This document shows, one piece after another, positions 12,249-25,170 of a DNA stretch of 64,000 nt. How positions within the stretch are numbered: position 1 is the first letter of the stretch; every line of letters starts with the position of its first letter. A program made the translations under genes and the position numbers. This DNA comes from Bryoerythrophyllum caledonicum (Eukaryota; Streptophyta; Bryopsida; Pottiales; Pottiaceae): the NCBI GenBank assembly GCA_963971425.1, contig OZ020515.1, positions 34,607,856 to 34,671,855 of the forward strand, read 5' to 3'. Below the pieces are notes generated by a model. The model was given only the letters and a program-made list of their open reading frames with translations. It was not told the DNA's origin and did not search any database.

Positions 12249-13767
12249 CAATCCAGGAAAAATTGTGACGCATTAAGCACCCATAGAAAAATTAACTTCA
12301 CGTATTGCTTCCATTGCAGAAATTTAATGAACGACTAAAAGGTCCTGGAGCAATACTATAAACCAACAAGTATTGCGATCGAGTCCGACGGTCGAGAGGA
12401 TGACGAATTACTCAACTAGTATGAGCTTTGAGATCCAGAGAGGCATGAGGCGTGGGGGTTCGAACATATCGATCACTCTAACAGCCTGGTATTGGCTCAC
12501 AAATATCAAGGCATGGATATGTTCTTGCACGTTTTAGCAGATGAAAAGATAATCGAGTTTGACCACCACAAAAAGTTCCTCGTGGTTAAATGTGAGACGA
12601 CAATTGAAAGCAGTCTTCAGTACACGGTTCACATCGACTGCATGACTCAAGTCTTCAGCCTTGATCCCTTTCTCGGCAGTATCGAGAATTCATTGTTTGA
12701 GCCAATAAAGAAAGACATCCTCAAACAGTAGGACGAAGATTACTGGAAGAGCAGCATTGGTGGGCCTCTTTGCGTTAAAGCTTTGTCATCGCAGTTGACA
12801 AGTCTCTCCCATGCAATGGCGATGAAGGTTCTTCAAAACTCACAGACCTCATCCAAGATGACTCCGGTGGAAGTCTCTCGGAGGACCAAGAGTGGCAACG
12901 TTAGTCAAGGCGGTAACAGTGGACAGAGGACTGTAGCGGCTTGATCTAGCAAAGCAAATCCCATGAAGTCGTTGTCTACAAACCCAACGCCACCAAAGAG
13001 GCAGCGTCGATGACTTGTTCCGGAGGCTTCAACTCAAAGAGCACTAAAATCTAGTGCAAAAAACCAAAAAGTTGGTAAGCCAGACCGTAAGGCGAGCATC
13101 GCCTCTACGATCACCGATCTACTGCACGAGTTGCGTCCCGGAGAAGCCATTGACTACGGGAATGCATTGGAGATGTACGAAAAGTTTTCAACAAATTGCG
13201 AGGGCTGCTTCCTCTACAACCCTGACATGAAGAAGGAGCTAGACGTGCGGCAGTTAACACCAGCACAAGAGGATTGGACAATTCAGGCCTTTGAGAAGAA
13301 GGGCATGGACATGGTAATGAATTACCTCATCCACATGCCCGATAAATCCATTAAACAGACGCTTTGCGTAATGCCGATAACAAAGGAGAAGCCTGATGGA
13401 GACTGGGAAGACATTTTGAAAGGGGAAGTTCTACATCATAAATGGCCAACATAGTGTGGCGGCAAGCAAAGCGATGATTGAAGATGAATCTATTGATGAG
13501 ACCACGGTGAGGCACTTTTGCGTGTGGATGTGCTATGTCGTATGGTCCGATGACAAAGAGAAGCTGCGAAAGATCTCGGCATTCTACAACCGAGTCAATC
13601 ACTTGTCCGTCTTCAAGCCAACGTGGTCGACCAACATCCTACCTACACGGTCAACCTGCACCAATCTATGTCGCCCAACACCACCATAGAAGAAGAATAC
13701 GTTGGGTGGCCGTGGAGCTCCAAGAGCCAACGACAAGGAGTATGAGGTAAACAATCATGATTGCAAT

Positions 13768-13843
13768 TGCATATTCAGCTCGAGTCGAGCTAAATATGCA
13801 AACCCTTAAATGCATATTCAGCTCAAGTCGAGTAGAATATGCA
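13768..13843. repeat. Two palindromes inside an intron of gene P
   Basis: Units are centred at 13784 (TGCATATTCAGCTCGA with TCGAGCTAAATATGCA) and 13827 (TGCATATTCAGCTCAA with TCGAGTAGAATATGCA), 43 bp apart. Both lie between the inferred donor at 13747 and acceptor at 13898. Confidence 0.9.
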
Positions 13844-14267
13844 CACCCTTGTCACCAGTTGTTCACTTTTACCAATACAATCGTTGCGCCTCCTGCAGGA
13901 ATCCATTCAACGTCGGTTTGCTTTCATTGACGTTGCGAAGAACGAGCAGTATGCTAGCAAATCTAGTCAGGTTCTTCAACTGGTTCTCACGAATGAGGTC
14001 AAGATTATCACGTCGCCTGATTCTACTTTCAATCTCTGGCGAGATGTGATGGCCGCAAGTGCTCAACGGGACTTGATTGACGTTGACACCAACCCCCTTC
14101 GTAAATTCAAAGACAACCTGAAGTCGACGCCAACGAAGAATTGTGGTGTGAATCAAGAGTTCTTCAAGTGGCTCGGTAGCCTTAGCAATGCAGACCATGT
14201 GAAGCTATTGAACGACATTTTGAACCGCAACGGACCAAAACGGCCACTGTAGTATCCGAAGGTGGTC

Positions 14268-14275
14268 ATCAAGAC
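14268..14275 (+). repeat. Target-site duplication, left copy (ATCAAGAC)
   Basis: The octamer ATCAAGAC directly precedes CAGGGTTG. The identical octamer directly follows the other end of the element at 32593-32600. Eight base pairs is the duplication length of hAT-superfamily elements. Confidence 0.9.
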
Positions 14276-14545
14276 CAGGGTTGTCAGGACGCTCGACGTC
14301 CCTGACGTTCGGACATTCGGACGTTCGGACGTCCTCGGGCCTATCGGGACGTCCGGTGACATAACGAGTTTCGTCAGTTTATCCAGGGGTAAATAGCCGT
14401 CCGTAGCCCTAGCCGACCACCCATTCCATCCGTCTGGGCCAACCGCACGGCCGTCCGTTGTCCGCCGAGGCCAACCGCCGTCTGCCAGGCTGTCTGTTCG
14501 GCCGTCCGTCGCGGCGGACAATCCTCTCACGACAACTCCTCCGCC
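14276..14545. promoter_or_regulatory. Left terminal GC-rich region with GACGTCC and CGTCCG repeats
   Basis: GACGTCC occurs near 14297, 14329 and 14348. GCCGTCCG occurs several times between 14395 and 14515. A TATA-like AGTATAAAG lies at about 14593, some 195 bp before the hAT start codon. I infer a combined transposase-binding and promoter region. Confidence 0.6.
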
Positions 14546-14787
14546 CGCTATTAGATTGACAATCTATCGTCTCCCAACGGTTAGAATCACCGTGAGTATA
14601 AAGAAAACAGCACATAGAGCCTCACTTTTGTTTTCCAAGAGCTTTGAGTTGCATTATGTATCCATTGTTTGGTAATCATCCAGTTCGGAAGTCTTGAATA
14701 TCAGAGTTTCTTTCGGAAATCCTGATATTTCTTCTACATACTTAGACCTCTCTCATTCGTTCATTTCTCGATACTACATCAATCAGA

Positions 14788-17123
14788 ATGGCCACCAAAC
14801 CTTGGTCTCTTTGGTATATCAAAATCACTGAAGTACAAGGCAGGAAGACCGACTTCCTCCGATGCAATCTTTGTCACCGCATTTTTGCTAGAAGGCTAGA
14901 ACGACAGCTAAGTTATCTCGGGTACGAAGAACTCCCTAGCAAGCGTAACAGCGGTGTCGGCCTCTGCACCAAGTTGACAACCCATATATAGACTTTATTT
15001 AAAAATTGTCGTGGCCACTACTTGAAACACAATGGAGAGCTTTTCTCCGAACATTGCCCCACTCCACCATTGAAATCTGCGCCTGCCTCAGAATATAGCA
15101 CGCCCAAGTCCACTGGTGGAGATTCTTGTGTAGGGTCCACTCAAGCCCCTCCCGCGTGATTTTACCATCAACCATGGTTAAATCGACTTCCACCTTCCAC
15201 GACTTCACTGAACAAGGGAGTATAAGTGCCACGTTCCCCAGATTGGTGAGGCAATCCGTGCTCGAAGAGGGCTTTCAAGAAGTGGAGCGGCGGGAGCTAG
15301 ACAACATGTGGGCGAAGTTTTTCTGCGAAGCAAACGTGCCGTTTGCTATAGCACGGAATGCTGCGTTCAAGGAAGCTGTGATGAAGACTACCTCTTTCAA
15401 AAACCATATGTCCCATCCTCTTACCATGACATTCGGACAAGGTTGTTGAGACAAGCGAAGGCTGATTTGGAAGCACAGCTCAACAAAAGATTGTTCAAGA
15501 GTGTTCGGAAGTTTGGAGGAACTCTAGCCATAGATGGGTGGACATCTGTGACTAGTCGCCTTTTGTTCAATGCAATGCTCGTGTCTCCCGCTGGAGAGCT
15601 CTTCTTGGGAGCTGTAGATACTACAGGCAAAGAAAAGAACGTTGCGTAATTGGCATCCATCATGTTCAAGTTCATTGAACAAGTTGGCCCCCACAACATT
15701 GTTCAGGTGTGTACTGACAATGCTCCAGTCATGTTCAATGCCTCAGAATTGGTCGTGAAGAAATATCCACACATATACATTCAAGGATGTGCCGCGCATG
15801 CCATAGACTTATTGTTGGAGGACTGGGGCAAGGCTACATAGATAAAAGAAACTCTCGAGAAGGCCAAGTTCTTGGTTAAGTTTGTCAAGAATCGGCAAAT
15901 GCCCCTCGCCGTGTTTCGTAAACACGAGGCCAAGTTCAGCCTATTGCTACTCGGGCAAACAAGATTTGCAAGTAATTCCACAATGATAGATCGCCTGTTG
16001 AAGGACAAGGAATCATTGGAGCAAACCGTCGTTAATCCTGAATGGGGGGCATACGCCTCCAAGAAGTCACTCTCGGCTAGAAATAAAGTAATCATTCGAG
16101 CCATAAAAAGAGTGGTTCTACATGAGCGTTTCAAGGAGCGGTGCACGAACTTCGAGGAGATGGTAGCCCCTGTAGTGTATGCGCTTCGGGAATTCGATGC
16201 CAAGGAACCTTGCATGCCCAAGGTTTTACACATCATTTACGACCTCAAGAAGCATGTCCTAGCGTTGCGTAATCAACCATTTTGTCTCGATAGCGATTTT
16301 GCGGTCATTGGTGAGGACGGGTTCTACGCACGGAAACAGATGATGACAACGGATTTACATTCGGCCGGTGCACTTCTCAATCCTTATTTACTCCCTGACA
16401 AAGAGTTGGTCGATGATCCCGATGTCATCACGGCATGCAAACCAGTACTACAAAAGCTATGTAATCCTAAGACTTACCCGGACGTGGTGAACGAGTTCCT
16501 CGCATTTCGGAACAAGGATGTACTATTCCATGACATGTTGGATCTTAAGGACCAAAAATGTTCTCCGTATGCTTGGTGAGATTTTTAAGGTGCTTGTGGA
16601 AAGCTCCTTGCACCAATTGCAAAGAGAATACTAGCGCAGACAGTGTCATCTTCTTCTTGCGAACGTAATTGGAGTAGCTACTCTTTTGTCGATGACAAGA
16701 AACGGAATCGGTTTATTATTGGGAAGGGCTGATGACTTGGTCTTTGTGTATACGAACTCAAAGTTGCTCGTGAATGCAAAGTTGACGGATGAGAAGAGGT
16801 GGTACACGGACAACTTGGATTTAGAGGATCCACAACCACGTGAGTCGGATGACCCGGACTACTCCGACGATTCAAGCGCCCGTGCCCTTGCCGATTACGA
16901 TGTAGAGCATCTAGACGATGATATCAACAACAGCCCTTCTCAACGTATGGATCATACTCACAACGCTCCAATCACCGAGTATGATTTTGTCGATGACGAC
17001 GTTATTGCACATAAAGAAGATGACTTGTTGCCCATAGCGCGGTACTTGAATGGAGACGGCATGGTCCATAGCAATAATATCCTTCGTCGTGAACCGACTC
17101 CGCTTCCGGAAGACACATTTTAG
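14788..17123 (+). pseudogene. hAT transposase remnant (BED-like finger, DUF659, dimerisation motif)
   Basis: The ATG at 14788 opens a frame with a BED-like start (LRCNLCHRIFA) that stops after 67 codons. A later frame (about 15126-15415) shifts near 15415 into one that runs to 16579 with stops at 15647 and 15839. The latter carries hAT landmarks: YHDIRTRLL, GGTLAIDGWTS (Asp codon at 15533), VCTDNAPVMF near 15713 and CAAHAIDLLL. The C-terminal dimerisation motif SSSCERNWSSYSFVD lies at about 16646-16690, after another frameshift, followed by RADDLVFVY and an acidic tail ending at 17123. The order matches plant hAT transposases of Ac/DUF659 type. It would cut and paste the surrounding element, but the frame breaks make it non-functional. 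Confidence 0.85.
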
Positions 17124-17255
17124 ATTGTAAAAGTTTAGGTTTACAAATTGTGAACCTTTATTTCAAAAAGTATGCCTCACCACGGCATGCTTCCAAGTTC
17201 TTGCCACACCATACCTCAAACAACTATGCTAAGCTTTACATTCATCTACCCCATT

Positions 17256-20200
17256 CTATTGCTTTGAAGAAGAAGGCTCGTCGGTATGATCCGTTCGAGT
17301 GCTACTACGAATCTTCGGTCTCTGGCTTGGCCTAGCAATCCTCCCCCCCTCTTTGTACTCTCGATCTACGGCTATAATTTTTCTGTGCATCTCCGACCAC
17401 CAACTATCATCGCTGTCATTGCCATCATCCCTCTTCCGCTTCCCGCCAGGATCCACCTTCTTCGCCACAAAGATTTCCATGGCCTTCTTTATTCGTTCCA
17501 CCACATTGTTCACAAAAGCGTCATTCTTTGGGAATGACACCAATAATTTCCATTCGGGTTTCTGTAGCATGTTCCGCCAATAGCCAATGATGTCCCCAAT
17601 CCTCCGATCAAATGCTTGCACCGCATCCCAATAAGAACACTCTACGTCTTTAAAAGAATCCTCTTCCTTTGAACTCCGTAGCTTTGCGGCCTCTTCCAAC
17701 TTTGCAAGGACCATGGCTTTTCCCACCAAAGTAAGATTGCACTTCTTGTACTCACCTTTCAACTCAGTGCCATCGTTTATCTCATGCCATACACCATCAT
17801 TGAGTCCCTTCTCAGCTCTCCTTGAAAAAAATCGGAAGAAACGTTTGTGCTCAGTGCTCCAATGCCCCCAAAGTTGCGGTAGAACAACTCTCGTTGCTCG
17901 CCATATTCAATCTCTCGCGCTCCTATTTCCACCTCATAGTCTTGTGTCATCCAAAATAATGGATCAATTTCCATCCCGTACTCTTCGTATAGTTGGTGAC
18001 AAGAAAACTCACTATTCCACATAAGTGGTTTTCCCCACTCACAATATTTCAAGGATTTCTTCGGAAGTTGATTCTAGGGGAGATTCCATCGGTTGAACTC
18101 TTGCCCCAGTGGCATAACATCTCTTATCCTCATCATTTTGTAGAATCTTGTGCTAATTGGAAAGCGACACATAGGACATGCCGATTGTATCATACAACCT
18201 ACGGAAATGCAAGTTATATGAAAGTTATGGCCACATTGGCAGCTTGGCCTAACGTATACGCTCCCTCCGGACCGAAATGATCTTGGCACAAGCTGCATTT
18301 ATCATTGAGGAATGCCGGGACATGGTCGCAAATATGGATTATTCTTCGCTCCAATTCTACAAAATGTGATGAAAAGGTATTGTAGGGCATCCATCCTTCC
18401 TTCACTTCTAAAGCCCAGTCAATGCCATGGCTCTTTCCCTTCCGATGATAGTTTGTGCAATCCATCATCTCCGGTACATCACCGCAAATAGTAAACTTCG
18501 TGGACTCATGTCCACATTGTCCAACGAATTTCTTCAATCTCTCCAATGAGATATCCACGAGTTCACATGATTCTTGTGATTTGGCGGCAAATTTCTTGAG
18601 ATCATGTTGTGCTTTTGAGACCATGGTCTCCTTGTCCTGAAGGGGATGAACCCAACCCAAACAAGGCATTGTATTCTCGTTCCATGGTGTGTCGTCCACC
18701 GATCTCAATGTCCTCCACAGTGTCTCTAGTTCCGCTCGTGCCTCGTCCCTCTCCTTATTTGTCACCTCCAACTTCTGTGAAATTGATTCCATCTCTCCCT
18801 CACATTCCATTATTGCCTTTCCTTTTCCAGGCGTTTCTGGCAGTACTTGGCTACTCCCACCTGGTACTGCCAATTGAACAGAAAAAGGTCCGGCGGTTCT
18901 GCTAGATTTGACCGGTGTGGCATCCTCAGCATCATTCCCTACAAACTTGGAAAGAGCGAGGTCGTCCGAAGTTTCCTCGTTGTCCTCAATGACCACCACA
19001 TCCACCTCATGCACCTACGCATTCATCTTCTCCGACATCTTGTTATGGAGTCTCCTATTAGCCTCCAGTTCTTGCTTGTTCCCTTCCAATTCCCATTTAA
19101 AGTCTCTGATGAGGATTTTATTTTTATAGGCCTCCTCCTCCATATCCATCACTTTCTAAGTTAGCACGACTCTTTCTCGTAACATTGGCAGTATACAGGA
19201 AGCCAATGTGTCGAAGCCATTAGCGCCTCGTAGTACATACGGAGTGATACTTGAAAACACATGAGCCATTTTTAGAAGAGAAGAAGCCATTGCTGCAAGA
19301 GTTTCTGCCCCGTTCTTCAAATCATAAGCCACTCCCAATACTTCATGTATTTCGGCCCATTTCCTCGAATCACTTCGCAGATCGACTCGATCACTCAATT
19401 CCTCTGCTTCAACGCACGCTTCAATCCACTTAACACTGAAGTCGAGCAAGTCTTTGAACTTATCCTTGTTTGGCATGGTTCGAAGCATTTCTTCAATATC
19501 GGAAATCAAAGTACCCTTGTCAATCATCGAGTCATTGGAAATTGGTTCCAATATTCCCCGCGTTGAAGTGTTTGGTCCGGCATCCATTGTCTCTGGTGCC
19601 ATGCCTTCCAAAGTTTGAACATTTGGAACAACGGTTTCTTCTCCATCCATATTCTCCCTCCCCCTCGTTTGGCGTTACCATCGTCTTCACCTCTTACAAT
19701 CACAGTATTTGGAATATCTAATTGTATGGGGTCTTCTACCGTCGTTACCTCCAAAGTCTCTTTGGGGATTGTGGTTGATAATATATTGTCGACCACAATG
19801 TCCAAATGTTTGTCAGACTCCATCACAACGGCAACCTCCTCCACGGATGGTTGTATTTTCGGCAAGGTATCCACCGCGCTCATCTGACGAGGCTTTTTCT
19901 TCAACTCCTCCAAAATAGCCTTGATCAAGGTCGATTCAGGATTGAATAAATCAGGAATATGCTTTTGATTTCGCCCAATCCTAAGCGGATATTGTGTAGT
20001 GGTCGGAAACATGCTCCAATCCATCTTTCGTTTCAACACAACCTCGGTATATACCATTGATAGTAGGCTGTAATTGAAAATTCCTTTTCTTTTTGGGCGA
20101 TTTCCAAACAAAGCCCGCCAAACCTCCTCCGCATGATAAATGAAGTGGTCATCTTTGCACATCCACGGCTTGCAAGCAAAGTAAGTTGTATGACTTATGT

Positions 20201-20438
20201 GGCAATCTCTTGGCCAAAGTTTATCGATGTGGTACATCTTCACGTATTTCTTGCATGTCTTGGATACCCAGTAATCCTCCATTTCAGCCTCCCAACCTTC
20301 CTCCGCTTGAATGTCTTCATTGTCCAAAACCTCCCACCGTAGATCATGAGTAGCACTTTTCTGTTTGAACCGTTTCTTCGACCCTCCTATTCCAATTTCA
20401 CTCACATCCTCCCCCACGATCCCCTTCTACGTCGCCAT
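17256..20438 (-). pseudogene. Long RING-finger passenger protein of the hAT element, decayed
   Basis: The likely ATG is at 20436-20438, with a TAG four codons in. The N-terminal module (CKKYVKMYHIDKLWP, DDHFIYHAEEVW, MVYTEVVLKRKMDW) is homologous to the ORF at 25171. After a frameshift near 19665 there is an acidic, helical region with stops at about 19158 and 19015 and a probable coiled coil (SQKLEVTNKERDEARAELET). The RING-H2-like motif is split by a frameshift near 18260: KCSLCQDHF, then CGHNFHITCISVGCMIQSAC, then PMCR. The basic C-terminus (GGKRKRDDG) follows further breaks and ends at 17256. Total length would be about 1050 codons. RING fingers usually mark ubiquitin ligases. Its role in a transposon is unknown. 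It converges on the hAT gene, leaving 132 bp between them. Confidence 0.7.
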
Positions 20439-20639
20439 GATAACGCTTGTTTTTAAAAAAACAAGCGCGGACACTCCGGTATTAATTCGTGAGTGAATGA
20501 TTCGGGAAATTAAGAAACGGTTTATCCGGTCACAATTAAAGGACCCCCGTCTCCTCACCTAGTAAGAGCAACAAGTACAGAAAATTGTAACTGCAGCACA
20601 TCCAACTCGGCATGAGAGGAGAGGAAGTGAGGAAAAAAG

Positions 20640-20822
20640 AAGTGGTCGTCTGCATGTATATGCGGACAGCCGCCTAACCTAACTGGGCGGCCGTCCGAAC
20701 CGGCTGTCGGCCAAGCCTGGCCTACCGCGCCGGCAGGCTGTCCGCCTGGCTCGCGTCTGCCAGCCTCCTCGAGCTGTTTTTTTTTTTCTTTTTTTTTCTT
20801 TTTTTTTCTTTTTTTCCTTCTA
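20640..20822. promoter_or_regulatory. GC-rich CGTCCG block and T-rich tract upstream of the RING gene
   Basis: GC-rich sequence at 20640-20770 contains GGCCGTCCG and several GCGGACAG or CTGTCCGCC variants, like the blocks at the element ends. Directly beyond it, 20776-20820 is a tandem T(8-9)C repeat of about 10 bp. The block stands about 200 bp upstream of the minus-strand ATG at 20438. I infer a promoter. Confidence 0.5.
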
Positions 20823-20879
20823 TTTACCATTTTTTCTCCTTTATTTTTTCCTTCGTTAAAAGTAATGTAAGGTGTTAAT

Positions 20880-21560
20880 CTCGAAGTACCATGACAGTTT
20901 TCCACCAAAAATACTTCAAAAGTATTGGATTATAGTGAAATGAACAAAGAAGGAAACAAGAACTTCAATTTTTAGTTTTGACCGTAGGATTTCAATTAAG
21001 ACTTATTAAGTAATGTACTCACAGAATTTCATAAACTTTGAGCACACGGTTTGAAAGTTTATAATGTTTGAAGTCAAGCAAATGGTTCATTTTCTTACCT
21101 CCACTCAATGGATCACCAATCATTGACCCAGTTGTTGTCAAATTTTTGCACTACACAAGGTTTAAATCCATTACCATCTTGTTAAACATGTTGATAGTTC
21201 CTCATACGCCAATTTTTAGAGGTAAAGGACGAGTGTAGCATATTCAAAACAAATGTGCAAGTATTGGAGGTTCAAAACTTGCCAATTCACACTTTAATTT
21301 TTTGTGAGATAAATATGTTTTTGATTGATAATCTGAATAGTCAATAGGAAGGCTTACTGCAGATGTTGTTGTGGAAAAAATAAAACATGAAAATTATGAA
21401 GATCTCTACATTTTATCTCGAAAAGAAGAATTTATATTTCGTACCTTGTCCAACAATGAGTGACAATGTGTGAAAATGTTTGACTTGGGTTGGTATGCTA
21501 TTTTTTAGTAAAGACAAGACTTGTTTTTTTACAATATCAAGGGAAGCAATATTATTTGCG
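20880..21560 (-). repeat. Dispersed repeat R1, copy b
   Basis: Reads as R1 on the minus strand. The block matching TTGAACCTCC lies near 21270, and the segment AAAATGAACCATTTGCTTGA lies near 21090. The end is at CCACCAAAAATACTTC near 20910. It is nested in the hAT element. Confidence 0.65.
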
Positions 21561-22171
21561 AGTATTGAAAATCTCACTTACAATAGAGTGTCGTAGCAAA
21601 AGTGTTTCCACGTTCCCGAGGTGGCCGCTCTCCCCATTGGAAATTCAAAACCCTATAATTTTTTCGTCAAATGTCCAATTTAAGAAAAAATTGTTTTTCC
21701 ACAAAATTATCGGTAATGCCTTTCTATAGTAAAAATTTCAAAGAAGAATGTTGGAAATTCACACCATAGAAACCTCACCAAACATTCAAAAAGCCCACTT
21801 TTCACACTTGATCCTTTAGGAGTTAAGATGGACCTATATACCGTAAGATAATAGAGCTAAATACTCTAAAGAAACCAAAATATAAGAGGGAGAGACAGCA
21901 AATATAAGGGAGAGACAACAAATAACACAAATATATTTGAAATATATTTGCTAGGGTGAAGCTTTTTCAACTTCGTAGGAGAGTTGTCTTATATACATTA
22001 TACTTTCCTCCTACCGTAGAATGTAAAGTAAACTACAAGCTCACTTTACTTTGAGCGAATACAGAAACATAAGTTCATTTTACCTTATGCGGATATAGAA
22101 TCTACTCATTGTTTCTAAGTTGACTTTCACTTTAACAATAGGCACAAAGGCTTTCATTTCTTTTTGCCAAT
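21561..22171. other. Gene-free stretch inside the hAT element
   Basis: AT-rich, with short repeats such as GGGAGAGACA(G/A)CAAATA. Nothing else is supported. Confidence 0.45.
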
Positions 22172-22394
22172 TTAACCCCTGTTAGCCCAAGTATCTCCAT
22201 GGTATAGAAATGCATACTTTAACAAGCAATTAGCTTTCAATCCGTACAATCAGAATTCACAAAATTTTGACCACATTATCTCATATTAGTTTAGAAGGAA
22301 ATCCTATAGTTACAATTTCAATAAGTTCTTCTTTGTAGTTATTAATCAACAAAGTAGAGATTAATCTAAAATCGCTTAGACCATTAGGGGTTAA
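22172..22394. mobile_element. TTAA-bounded MITE, copy 1
   Basis: 223 bp, starting TTAACCCCTGTTAGCCC and ending AGGGGTTAA. The interior matches the copies at 52085 and 59835: an AGCTTTCAATCCGTACAATC-like segment, CACAAAATTTTGACCACAT and a TTAGAAGG-AATCCTATAGTTACA segment. Short CCCCT/AGGGG terminal inverted repeats and TTAA boundaries suggest a piggyBac-type non-autonomous element. Confidence 0.65.
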
Positions 22395-22989
22395 AGGAGT
22401 CGGGATGAATTTTAAAAAACCAAAGAAATACAAAACGAATAAATAAATGAAGAGGACAAAAGGAAGAGAGTGACAATCCACAAAATTCCAGATCTGAACT
22501 AAAACGGAAAGAGAAGGGAGGGAGAGAGAGAGGGACATTTAAAAATGTAGATCTCATTTAATTTAGATGGAGTGAGTGGAGACGGGAGAGATGGACAACC
22601 GTTCAAGAAGATCCTAGTTAAATTAGAAGAAGAGGATCCAAGGCAAAATAATTCCACCTTCTTATTATTGGAAGGAGTGGAGAAGAATGAAAAAAATTAT
22701 AAATAAAAATAAAGAAGGTTCTTCAAAAAACAAAAAAAAAGGAGGCAAGAATGAGAGATGGACAATAATAAATGAAGTCTTCAGTAAATTAGAAGGGAAG
22801 AAAGAGGGTTTAGGCTTTAGGGACAATTATTGATTTAGATATTAAGTAATTTAGAAGGCATGAGTCTGGGAAGGAACATCCCTATTTTATTTTTAAAAGA
22901 CAAAAGGAAGAGAGGGACAACCAAATAAAAATTAAACTGTCAAGTAAACTAGAAAGAGAAGAGAACCAGAGAGAGAGAGAGGGACAATT
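22395..22989. other. Gene-free stretch inside the hAT element
   Basis: Purine-rich sequence with repeated GGGAGAGA and GGGACAA phrases. No gene. Confidence 0.45.
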
Positions 22990-23360
22990 ATAAATGTACA
23001 CCTTATTAAATTTGAAACATCTTGTTTTCTCTTGTACAAGATGTGTTATAAACCTTCTCATTGATTGTTTGGATAAACATTCTAAAAGATGCCTTGTGCA
23101 CAAAAAAGTGAAATGTGAATTGGCCATGTTTGAACCTCCACTCCTTGCACAAATTTGTTTGAATATGCTACTCCCGTTTCATACCTCTACAATTGGTGTA
23201 TATGGAATTAACATCAAGCTTCACAGAACAATATAAATTTACGAACTTTTGGATTGGATCAGGGTTTATAAAAAGCAAAGTCAAAGTCAAAGAATACCAA
23301 TCAACAATGGAAGAAAATGAACACTTTTTTTTACTTTACACACTATAATCTATCTATCCA
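22990..23360 (+). repeat. Dispersed repeat R1, copy c (partial)
   Basis: Contains TTTGAACCTCCACTCCTTGC at 23129, AATATGCTACTCCCG and AAAGTCAAAGTC at about 23277. It lacks the R1 3' part. Confidence 0.65.
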
Positions 23361-23639
23361 TGTGGTGGATTGCAACCATAAGAGCATGGTGTGTTCATAT
23401 GGAAGTCTACTTTAGGATCTTACGGTTTAAATTCTAAAGATCACTTGAAAAATGTGATTGCTATGCCTCTTTTTTGATGTGACGGTTTTGGACTAATTTT
23501 TTAGCTAAATTGACCATGTTCCTTTAGAGTTTCAAACAAGGGTAAAATATTTAGACCTTGCATATTACATAAATATGATACGAAGTGTTGTCAAAGTCTC
23601 AGTGTCCCATGAATATGGATCAACGCAGGGAAGGGAATG

Positions 23640-24250
23640 AGTTGTTGTTTGGATTGCAAACCCCATGATTTATCTATCCGTGCCGTTGATAGGAACCAAA
23701 TATATGAACACGCCATACTGTATTAGTTGCAAACTATGGCACGAATCAATAGATTATAGTGTCTATGTAATGTTTGAAATACAGAAGTTCCAAATCTTTT
23801 ACCATTGTCTTAAAAGTTAGGCATCATGTTGATACCCAATATACCAATTTCTAGAGGTAAAAGAGGGGTGTAGCATCTTCAAAAATATTCAACAACAAGT
23901 GGAGGTTCAAGAATGGCCAATTCATGTTACAATCACTTGTGAACTAAATATCTTTTAGAATGCTTATCCATATTCCAATTGGTCAATAAAAGGGTGTATA
24001 TCACATCTTTTAGGAGAACAAAAGAAGAAGTGGAAAAAAAAAAAAAATTGTAAGTTTTATTGAGGAAAACTTGAAAAGAAGAAGTTTTGTTGCACATTGC
24101 ACAAAAAATGGTGAAATTACTTTACTTCAAATAAAATGCGAATTTACAATGAAGACCATCATTTTTTGGGAAATCTTTAAAGAAAAAATATTTGAGATGA
24201 GTATGAAAAACCTCAACGAGTGAATGTCAATAGACAATTCTATAAAAGGA
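23640..24250 (-). repeat. Dispersed repeat R1, copy d
   Basis: Minus-strand copy. TGGAGGTTCAAGAATGGCCA near 23901 is the reverse of the conserved block, preceded by TAGAGGTAAAAGAGGGGTGT. With copy c it forms a rough inverted pair inside the hAT element. Confidence 0.6.
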
Positions 24251-24869
24251 TTTTAGATGCCCGTGCTCCCCATTTTTTACTATGGGTGGTACTAAATTTG
24301 AAACCACAAATCCAAAAAAAATTAAATTAATACATTCAAATAGCTCTTCCCATGGTCAAAGTAACATAAAATTTTTGAAAGTTGTTTCTTCATACTCGCA
24401 ATCTAGAAACCTGCCCAGAATTAAAAACTCGTCGCGAAGCAGATTTAGTCATGTAGAGGCCAAAAATCCTCCCATACAAAGTTATACCTATGCCGTGGGC
24501 AATGTACCCTTGGCCTTTCGAACATTGTGCCTGTGGGTCATTCCAATTTTCTCGTCGTGAGTCAAACATAAAAAAAGGAAACGAGCAACTCTTACATGTT
24601 ATGTAAGATATTTTAAGTGGAACCATTATTACAAAACTATATAAATCTGTGCTTCCACGCGCACAATGGAATATCCTCGTGAATGAGCATAAAATCTTCC
24701 CGGCATTCTTCCGACCATTAATACACGTGACTGGATCTCCAAATTTGGATTGCACGTGCAAAGTCAACCGTCCCAGAAAAGAAAGTGGAGGACAAGGGAA
24801 GGGAGTTGAGAGGGGAGAGAGTTGGAAGGGGAGGGAGCGTAACGAAGTGGAAGAGCGAAGAAAGGAGGC

Positions 24870-25040
24870 CGACCGATCGGGGTCGGCCGCAATCGTCCGT
24901 GGCGGCATCGTGGCCGTTCGATCCGGCGATACGCCCGAGGCCGTCCGCCATCATACGGCTCGGACGATTCGCTAACCGTCCACCGAGGCCGTCCGCCACC
25001 CGCGGTCGGCATAAAAGGCGGACGACCAACCATTCTTCCA
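24870..25040 (+). promoter_or_regulatory. GC-rich CGTCCG block with TATA-like box
   Basis: Repeated GGCCGTCCGCC, CGGCCGCAATCG and related phrases end in GGCATAAAAGGCGG, with ATAAAAGG at 25011-25018. This is about 155 bp before the ATG at 25171, the spacing expected of a core promoter plus leader. Confidence 0.55.
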
Positions 25041-25170
25041 CACTTTAGTGGGCGAGTTGGTCGCTTTGGCATATTCTGCCAAATCGCTTGCGCCCCCTTG
25101 AATGGCTCATTATTTTTTAATACATTTAATTCCCATTCATTCATTTCATTGTTTGTTCTAGTTAGGGAAG

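Larger units (their letters stand above)
12322..14275 (+). pseudogene. Gene P, 5' part (ParB-like motif), disrupted by a hAT-type insertion
   Basis: From an acceptor-like TTGCAG ending near 12320, a plus-strand frame continues with in-frame stops at 12729-12731, about 12942 and about 13011. Conserved-looking stretches include KYQGMDMFLHVLADEKIIEF and LLHELRPGEAIDYGNALEMY. After a frameshift near 13430 the frame reads FYIINGQHSVAASKAM at about 13429-13476. The NGQH turn recalls the G-x-H/R motif of ParB/sulfiredoxin-fold proteins, a weak assignment. A likely intron runs 13747-13898 (GTAAAC to CTGCAG) and holds two palindromes. The next exon continues in frame (NDKEYE joined to ESIQRRF) up to the insertion at 14275. 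The gene resumes at 32601. Function is unknown. Confidence 0.5.

Noticed and set aside
17286..20342. Plus-strand open frames across 17.3-20.3 kb
   Set aside because: They are the antisense of the minus-strand RING gene, which has the recognisable domains.
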